This document shows, one piece after another, positions 58,815 to 64,000 of a stretch of DNA of 64,000 nt. Position numbers and translations under genes: made by a program. Below the pieces are notes generated by a model, which was given only the letters and a program-made list of their open reading frames with translations, was not told the DNA's origin and ran no database searches. The first letter of the stretch is position 1; each line of letters begins with the position of its first letter. This stretch comes from Pycnococcus provasolii (Eukaryota > Chlorophyta > Pseudoscourfieldiophyceae > Pseudoscourfieldiales), in contig CP150573.1 in NCBI GenBank assembly GCA_049487715.1, forward strand, positions 310,001 to 374,000, in the 5' to 3' direction.

Positions 58815-59047
58815 TCAGTAAAACCATTGTTTGTTTATTCGCGCTGTCCCTCCCTCATCGTCACCGTGATGGCATATTTGGGTGAGCCTCACTATGTAGC
58901 AGCACGGCCGGGATCCCCAACAAAACCACAGGGTTCCCAAACCCCAATCATGTAGCAGGGGATGCCATCACGCCACCAATTCGTGACGTTGGTGCACAGT
59001 TGTTGGTGGCTAAGACAATTCGACGACAACAATGCTTTGGCTTCAAG
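58815..59047. other. Convergent 3' intergenic region
   Basis: About 230 bp between the GST_N stop and the 3'-flanking element of bS21c. It contains CCCCAACAAAACC and CCCAAACCCC words. No gene was recognised. Confidence 0.3.
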
Positions 59048-59114
59048 TGAGTCGTGTGCGTGGACGACCTGTGGAAAAATGAAAACTCAAGTCCATTACT
59101 GAACGAGCAATCAC
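59048..59114 (-). repeat. 3'-flanking dispersed element, copy 7 (after bS21c)
   Basis: On the minus strand it reads GATTGCTCGTTCAGTAATGG, ACTTGAGTTTTCATTTTTCC and AGGTCGTCCACGCACACGAC followed by TCA. It starts about 45 bp after the bS21c stop, in sense. It is the most diverged copy listed, yet all three blocks keep their order and spacing. Confidence 0.65.
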
Positions 59115-59159
59115 AGTTATCAAGTTTCGTTTCGTAGATTCGTATTTGCCTTGCACCGC

Positions 59160-59684
59160 TTACCAACCACCAACGGCATTCGGATCGTCAAGGAGCGGGT
59201 CCCAGGCAGCGCTGTCGTCGCTTGTTGTGTTAACCTCGATGTCCAGCCTCGGGCTCGAGAAGGAATGCATGTCATCGAAACCAGTCAAGCTGAACGCCGC
59301 CTCTGCATCCTTGGCGTTGTTTCTTCCCTGGCGCCTCCTGGGCCTGTTGTCGAACGGCGAGCCGTACTTGCGCGCGAGCTGCTGGTGGTTGCGTCGCTTG
59401 CGTCCCACCTCCTGCTGCTTGCGTTTGATGACGTCCTGTTTATCTTGGAACGTCTTTCGGCGTCGGAGTTCCCCGACGACGTTACGGTCCATGCACTCTC
59501 TGCGGAATCGCAACAGCGCTCGTTCGGTCGGTTCGCGTTCTCCTGGGATGACTTCAGAGTTGACGGTCTTTCCTCGTTTCTTCGACGAGCAGACGACCAT
59601 GGACGAGCCACGAGCCTGAGCCACTGGATGAGGAGACGACATAGGCGCAGCAGAGATGCGCAGGCCCTTGAAGGAGAGCATCAT
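59160..59684 (-). CDS. Plastid ribosomal protein bS21c, nuclear-encoded
   Basis: 174 residues. Residues about 45-105 are the bS21 domain: EREPTERALLRFRRECMDRN, VVGELRRRKTFQDKQDVIKR, KQQEVGRKRRNHQQLARKYG, with the conserved RRxxF/Y block. The N-terminal 40 residues form a Ser/Ala/Arg-rich leader, probably cleaved near MVVCSSKKRG. An acidic C-terminal extension of about 50 residues (LDIEVNTTSDDSAAWDPLLD) is unlike bacterial S21, which ends in a basic tail. bS21 sits at the 30S platform near the anti-Shine-Dalgarno region. Confidence 0.88.
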   Translation of the reverse strand: MMLSFKGLRISAAPMSSPHPVAQARGSSMVVCSSKKRGKTVNSEVIPGEREPTERALLRFRRECMDRNVVGELRRRKTFQDKQDVIKRKQQEVGRKRRNHQQLARKYGSPFDNRPRRRQGRNNAKDAEAAFSLTGFDDMHSFSSPRLDIEVNTTSDDSAAWDPLLDDPNAVGGW

Positions 59685-60185
59685 CGGAGGTATCTCACCG
59701 AAGTGGCTCCAAAGAGGGAGGGGGTGGCCGCCGAGACAAACGGGTGGCGAGGGAGAGGGGAGAACAGGGGAGAAGACTTATCCACCCCCCTCCCCTCCAA
59801 GGCCCCTCCAGGAAAAATCGACGTCGAAACAGGTATCCCCTCACAAATCAATGTCCCTCAAATGTCCATCAAATCAAATGTCCATGGGTGGGAGCCAGGT
59901 GAAAGGGAGTCCTTTCTTTCCAATTGGGGGTTAGGGAAACACAAAATCAACCAGCATTCCCGTGCAGCGCTTCCCCCGAACAGAACCCCCAATGGAATCG
60001 CCTGCCCTCTCCCCGAACAGAACCCCCAATCTTCTCAGGCAATAAAATCTTGCTCGAATTCTATCCTTCCCTGGATTCTCGTCCCGGTTTTGGCCCCCCC
60101 CCGGGCCCCGGCGACGTAAAAGAAAACGAAAACGGAGTGGGTGGGCCCACATCATTCGTTTTTCAACTTCATAACACGCGCCACC
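59685..60185. promoter_or_regulatory. Divergent promoter of bS21c and cpSRP43
   Basis: 500 bp shared by two nuclear genes for plastid proteins. A 20-bp direct repeat (CCCCGAACAGAACCCCCAAT) occurs near 59970 and 60015. AAATGTCCATCAAATC-type repeats lie near 59850-59885, and a GGGTTAGGG word at about 59928-59936. The region ends with a good start context (GCCACCATGTCC). Confidence 0.45.
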
Positions 60186-61766
60186 ATGTCCGCCGGGCTC
60201 CTGCCACGCCATTCGGCTCGTCCCTCACTACCAGCACGCTCTAGCCATGTTCCTTGTGTAAGGAAAACACAACTTCCAGGCGTCATTGGTCGGGCCTCTT
60301 CATGCGCGTTCAAACTCGTATGCCACGCCGTCTCGCAGGAGACGTCGTCGTCGTCGGCGTCGTCAGCGGCGGCGGCATCGTCGTCGGCGTCACTTGAAAA
60401 AGATAACACACCTGCTGCAAACAACGTCGAGAAGGAGGACGTTTCCATGCCTAATCCTGATGCGTCCTCCTCCTCTCCCTCCTCATCTCCATCTCCATCT
60501 CCATCCTCTCCATCTCCATCCTCCACCTCCACCTCCTCTGACGACGACGACAGTGAAGGTGACGGCCTGGGAATCGACTGGGACAGCTCAGACACGTACG
60601 AGCACGCACCGGGCATCGGACTCAACGGCTGGCTTGTCGAAGGACAGGAGGAGTTCAGCAACATCGAGGGTGTGCGTGGAGTGCGCGTCGTTCCCCTTGA
60701 CGACGGAACCGACAGGATCAACCTGCAGTACCACGTCGAGTGGAGCGACGACTACCCAGACAGCTGGGAACACCACCAGTCGCTCGCGGAGGATGTGCCG
60801 CGCGACTACGAGGAGTCGTGGTTCGAGGTGCTACGCGAAAGCAACGCCAAAGTCGTCAGGGAACGACTCGAAGGGACGGGGTGCCCTCGTATCGTCCTGC
60901 CACGCCTCATCGACAAAGATGGACGTGTCGCACTTCACTACGCCGCGGGAAAAGGCGACGTCGAAATCGTTGACATGCTCCTGTCTTGTCCAGGCCAAAC
61001 AATGCACGGGGAAGACGACGAGGAGGAAAATAACACCGCCACCGCGCCGTCTGACGCGTACCTCAACCTACGCGACAATCTCGGATACACGCCACTTCAC
61101 ATGGCGGCTGGATACGGGCACGTCGAAATCTTGCGCAAGCTCCTCGAGGCTGGTGGCAACCCGGAAATCGAGGACAACAAGGGAAATACCGTCCTGACGC
61201 TCGTCGAGGACCTGCGACGTTCCATGCCAACAGACAGCCCACAGGCGTACACACGACGCGTCGCGCTGGACGGCGTGCTGAAGGTTGCGCTTGAGTCCAT
61301 CTACGACGAGGTGGAACCTATCGCCATACTCGACAAGCGCCTGCCAGAGCTCGAGGCGGTGGAGCTTGGTGCTCCGAACCAGCCCGAGTACCTCGTGACA
61401 ATGCCCAAGGGTATCGACGGTGAGACGGAGGATGTTTGGATTCGGGCGGACGATATCAGCCCAGACCTGAGAATTGCGTACGACAGTGGGCTCGAGGTGG
61501 CGTATGCCAATCGCGCGACGGGCAAGCGCACAAGGCCTGCACCCGGCGGCAAGGGTACAATCACGGAGTACCTCGTGGAGTGGGAGGATGGCACGCCAGA
61601 CAGCTGGGAACCTGAGGATCGCGTTGCGAGCCCGTTGGCGGACGCTTTCGAGAGGGACGTGCGCTCACTCAGAAAGGCGGCGAAGGCTGGGGCGGAGGCT
61701 GGCAACGGCAAGTGGGTGCTCGCGGACACGAAGCTTGGAACGTTTTTGTTGCCAAAAGAACAGTAA
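60186..61766 (+). CDS. CAO: Chloroplast signal recognition particle subunit cpSRP43
   Basis: 526 residues. A transit peptide leader (MSAGLLPRHSARPSLPARSS) is followed by a Ser/Pro/Asp linker. Chromodomain 1 covers about 175-220 (INLQYHVEWSDDYPDSWEHH). Ankyrin repeats run about 240-340 (DKDGRVALHYAAGKGDVEIV, DNLGYTPLHMAAGYGHVEIL, IEDNKGNTVLTLVEDL). Chromodomain 2 is about 375-435 (PEYLVTMPKGI, DVWIRADDISPDLRIAYDSG) and chromodomain 3 about 440-490 (TEYLVEWEDGTPDSWEPEDR). cpSRP43 with cpSRP54 carries light-harvesting proteins to thylakoid Alb3; chromodomain 2 binds cpSRP54 and the ankyrins bind the LHCP L18 motif. In the DNA, Ser/Pro microsatellites encode the linker. The arrangement is specific to the green lineage. 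Confidence 0.95.
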   Translation: MSAGLLPRHSARPSLPARSSHVPCVRKTQLPGVIGRASSCAFKLVCHAVSQETSSSSASSAAAASSSASLEKDNTPAANNVEKEDVSMPNPDASSSSPSSSPSPSPSSPSPSSTSTSSDDDDSEGDGLGIDWDSSDTYEHAPGIGLNGWLVEGQEEFSNIEGVRGVRVVPLDDGTDRINLQYHVEWSDDYPDSWEHHQSLAEDVPRDYEESWFEVLRESNAKVVRERLEGTGCPRIVLPRLIDKDGRVALHYAAGKGDVEIVDMLLSCPGQTMHGEDDEEENNTATAPSDAYLNLRDNLGYTPLHMAAGYGHVEILRKLLEAGGNPEIEDNKGNTVLTLVEDLRRSMPTDSPQAYTRRVALDGVLKVALESIYDEVEPIAILDKRLPELEAVELGAPNQPEYLVTMPKGIDGETEDVWIRADDISPDLRIAYDSGLEVAYANRATGKRTRPAPGGKGTITEYLVEWEDGTPDSWEPEDRVASPLADAFERDVRSLRKAAKAGAEAGNGKWVLADTKLGTFLLPKEQ

Positions 61767-61818
61767 AAACAAAAAAATAGATGAAAACACATAATGAACT
61801 GATTTTGGTTCACGTTCT

Positions 61819-62049
61819 TCACGGCGATGTCGCGAGGTCGACGGCGAGACGAACGTACTCCTCCTCCTTCTCCAGCATGACGAAGTGTCCGCAGTCAAGC
61901 TCGCGGTGCTTGCAGCCCCTGAAGTGTGTCGTGTTAAGCTCGCGTAGACTGTCGATGGGACATGTCGCGTCGTTCACACCGGACACTTGCACAATCTCCA
62001 GCTTGCCACCTTCACTCATCGCTCCCACTTTCTGAAACACGCTAGTCAT
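61819..62049 (-). pseudogene. C-terminal fragment of an alpha/beta hydrolase
   Basis: The translation looks like the last 75 residues of an alpha/beta hydrolase: LEIVQVSGVNDATCPIDSLR (the late strand with the catalytic Asp region, VSGxxDxxCP) and LDCGHFVMLEKEEEYVRLAV (catalytic His). Nucleophile elbow and N-terminal half are absent. The frame is open to 62130 and beyond but overlaps the proteasome gene on the same strand, so no upstream exon fits easily. ATG at 62049 is the first in frame. It may be a truncated duplicate, or the last exon of a gene whose other exons are out of place in this assembly. Confidence 0.4.
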
Positions 62050-62126
62050 CGCGTCGCACGGAACGATGGTATGGCGATGGATTCCATCAATATTCGTCAA
62101 GGTTACATGTGTAATTTGTTCACTGC

Positions 62127-62983
62127 TCAAGCGCCCACCTCCATCGCATCCGCGCCCTCCTCGACGACGACGTCCTTCAGCGTGAGCATGGTCGAGCGCA
62201 AAACGGGCGTCGTTCCCTTGGCGAAGCTGAACGACTGGCTATCGCGTACGGGCGAGGGTTCGGACACTCGTAGTTGCGCAGGTACTCCTTGCCCTCCTTC
62301 GTGATGATGCACAGGTCAACGTTGCTTCCCGACCCCAGGTCGTTGAACACGCCACTCTTGATGGCGTCCGCGACGAGCTTCATAGCCTCCTCCTTCGTCA
62401 TGTTCTCCTTGTATCCCGCCTCGAAAATTGACATAGCTGCCAGACTTCCCGATCCCATGGTGGCGTATGGCAGGCTGTCCGAGCTTCCGTGCGGGTACAC
62501 GGTGAACAGGTGCGGCCCGTTGATGTCGAACCCGCCGAGCACGAGCGCCGCGGAGACGTTACCTTGGTACTTGAAGAGGTGGCTCTTGAGCATGGTGAGC
62601 GCGGTGATGACGCGGCTGGTTCGTCCGTTGGTGCCGTACCGGTGCATGTTGAGCGCGGAGGCGACCATGTTCGTGGTCGCCTCTGTGTCCGCGGCCGTTC
62701 CCGCACCGCAGCAGTAGATGTTCGGTGCGATGTAGTGAATCTTCTCGCAGTTTTTGTCGGCGACGGTATCCCCGTTGGTGGATCGCGTGTCAGCGCCAAG
62801 GACCACCCCGTTGGCGTATACGACACCGCAGATGGTGGTTCCCGTCTTCAGGTAGCGCGGCAGCTTCATCCCTTGGCGCTCTATCATGGAGTTGCGGCGT
62901 GCGAGTTCGAGGTTGAAAGGAGCAGATTCGGAATCCAAACCAATACCACCACTGACATTGACGTCCCCATAGGACGACGACAT
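62127..62983 (-). CDS. 20S proteasome subunit beta2 (beta type-7), with an apparent frameshift near the C-terminus
   Basis: Starts at the ATG of [11 protein letters not shown] 48-residue propeptide precedes the catalytic Thr ([20 protein letters not shown]), with [40 protein letters not shown] and [20 protein letters not shown] typical of the trypsin-like beta2 subunit. After [14 protein letters not shown] the frame runs on into Arg-rich residues and stops at 62177. The next frame over gives the conserved tail [20 protein letters not shown] and [15 protein letters not shown], ending at 62127. Joining needs a -1 shift within about 62228-62262. No slippery heptamer or GT-AG intron is apparent there, so a one-base deletion in the assembly or allele is the simplest reading. 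Confidence 0.93.
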
Positions 62984-63081
62984 TGCCACTGTACTACGGT
63001 CTTCGAAGAGGAGTGTGAGAAATGATGAAATACGACGAGAAATGTCTGTCGCCAACCAAAGGGGAACAGGGAGGGGCAAAA

Positions 63082-63100
63082 ACCTAAAAACCCTAAAAAC
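63082..63100. promoter_or_regulatory. AAACCCTAAA-type telo-box between proteasome beta2 and UMPS
   Basis: ACCTAAAAACCCTAAAAAC, a telo-box-like word (AAACCCTAAA) with a variant unit, lies 99-117 bp upstream of the beta2 start codon. Confidence 0.5.
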
Positions 63101-63535
63101 CGATGATGATTCGGGGTTAAGAGTAAACTAACCCCGAATAATTCGGGGATAGATGTTTTTCATCTGTCCAGATTCCTGATTCCATCTTCTTCGGGAAGTT
63201 TGAGTTATTTTCGCGCCGCCGCCGCTTTCTGCCGCCGCTCCCCTGGTTTTTTTTCAGTTTTTTTGTTCCCCCCCTCCCGGGAGCTCTTTGTCCGCCTTTT
63301 CTTTCAAAGGCGTCATTCTCCTCTCCGTCTTGACTGTGGCGCCAGTCTTTTTGAATTTTCCAAAATACCTTCTCTACCTTCTGGCGGCTCTGCTCTGCGT
63401 GTAGGACGTAGCAGCAGCTTGCTTCCCCTTCCCGTTCGCATTCGTCGTCTTAGACACTGTTCCGCTTCACCAACTCGCACTCATCATCACTTCCGGGTTT
63501 CCGGAGCACGCAAGCAAACGAACACCACCATCACC
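63101..63535. promoter_or_regulatory. Divergent promoter of proteasome beta2 and UMP synthase
   Basis: About 430 bp, with a short direct repeat around 63115-63150 (CCCCGAATAATTCGGGG, also palindromic), GCC-rich and T-rich runs, and a leader ending CACCATCACCATGG at the UMPS start. No gene was recognised. Confidence 0.4.
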
Positions 63536-64000
63536 ATGGCAGCAGGAAGCGGAAGCAGCAACAACTTCGACGAACAGCTTGTTCTCGACCTCTTCGACGT
63601 GGAGGCTGTCAAATTTGGCACGTTCACGCTCAAGTCTGGTCTCACGTCGCCCATCTACCTCGACCTGCGTGTTATCGTGAGCTATCCCAAGCTGCTTGAC
63701 CGCGTCGCAAAAGCAATGTGGGACGCGTCCACAAAAGAAGACGCAGACGGTACGCCGCCCGCGACTGACTTTCAGCACATGTGCGGCGTGCCGTACACCG
63801 CCCTACCCATCGCAACCGTCATGAGCATGCACCACGAAACATCCATGGTGATGCGACGCAAGGAAGTCAAAGACTACGGGACCAAGAAGGCAATCGAGGG
63901 GGCGTACAAGCCTGACGACGTCGTTCTCGTCGTCGAAGACCTTGTCACATCCGGCATGTCCGTATGGGAAACCGTTGAGCCGCTGCAGCACCACAAACTT
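63536..64000 (+). CDS. UMPS: UMP synthase, N-terminal orotate phosphoribosyltransferase domain, 3' partial
   Basis: The first 155 codons from an ATG in good context are present; the gene runs past the window edge. OPRT features: [74 protein letters not shown] and the PRPP-binding loop [15 protein letters not shown]. The insertion [17 protein letters not shown] is family-like. In animals and green plants the same chain continues into OMP decarboxylase; that part lies outside the window, so bifunctionality is inferred. It acts in de novo pyrimidine synthesis. Confidence 0.93.
   Translation, partial: MAAGSGSSNNFDEQLVLDLFDVEAVKFGTFTLKSGLTSPIYLDLRVIVSYPKLLDRVAKAMWDASTKEDADGTPPATDFQHMCGVPYTALPIATVMSMHHETSMVMRRKEVKDYGTKKAIEGAYKPDDVVLVVEDLVTSGMSVWETVEPLQHHKL

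Noticed and set aside
62228-62262. Programmed -1 frameshift in proteasome beta2
   Set aside because: No X_XXY_YYZ slippery heptamer is visible and the family is not known to use frameshifting; sequence error is simpler.

Overview
The window is nuclear DNA of a gene-dense, GC-rich photosynthetic eukaryote, most likely a unicellular green alga (a prasinophyte or other chlorophyte). The strongest sign is a cpSRP43 gene (chromodomain-ankyrin-chromodomain, known only from the green lineage). Other signs are a plant-type RabE/Rab8 GTPase, nuclear genes for plastid ribosomal proteins bL34c and bS21c with transit-like leaders, a fused alpha-beta bacterial-type glycyl-tRNA synthetase, a plastid-type tandem GST_N/thioredoxin-fold protein, a Polycomb RING1 with RAWUL domain and bifunctional-type UMP synthase. 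Genes are compact and mostly intronless. Two introns can be placed exactly from coding continuity: prohibitin (233 bp) and Rab (259 bp), both GT-AG. No species can be assigned from sequence alone.

Layout. 1-3.1 kb: the 3' part of a ubiquilin, convergent with a truncated polycystin-like membrane protein. 3.1-5.8 kb: a repeat island with GACGCGT-rich repeats and a lone gag-like ORF. 5.8-17.1 kb: a methyltransferase-CDC123 fusion, a single-pass Cys-rich surface protein, a fucosyltransferase-like secretory protein, prohibitin, a 2OG-Fe(II) oxygenase and an IPI3/WDR18-type WD40 protein. 17.1-25 kb: an LRR-like orphan exon, a GT29 sialyltransferase-like protein, RING1 and SEC23. 25.3-27 kb: a tandem tyrosine-recombinase element flanked by 93-bp direct repeats, abutting the start codon of RabE. 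27-46 kb: Rab, an unknown Cys-motif protein, plastid-type GlyRS, an EF-hand membrane protein with perfect 37-residue Cys repeats, an Ala/Glu coiled-coil protein, an alpha/beta hydrolase, a DRWA-repeat protein, mS38 and a histidine phosphatase. 46-64 kb: an MSS116-type DEAD-box helicase, bL34c, a degenerate PLP-aminotransferase-fold protein, a Ser/Pro-rich tail-membrane protein, a TPR-DnaJ protein, a GST_N tandem protein, bS21c, cpSRP43, a hydrolase fragment, proteasome beta2 (with an apparent one-base frameshift) and the 5' part of UMP synthase.

There are no operons; genes form divergent and convergent pairs. Functions fall into protein quality control (ubiquilin, DnaJ, proteasome), organelle translation and protein targeting (GlyRS, bL34c, bS21c, mS38, MSS116, cpSRP43), secretory traffic (SEC23, RabE, GT29) and translation or ribosome assembly (CDC123, IPI3).

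Two non-coding patterns stand out. First, a dispersed element of about 70-155 bp occurs at least seven times, always in the sense direction and 0-83 bp after a stop codon. Second, telomere-like TTAGGG/CCCTAAA tracts, including ten perfect units, sit about 40-230 bp upstream of many start codons. Together they look like recurrent gene punctuation at 3' and 5' ends. This is inference and should be tested across the genome.
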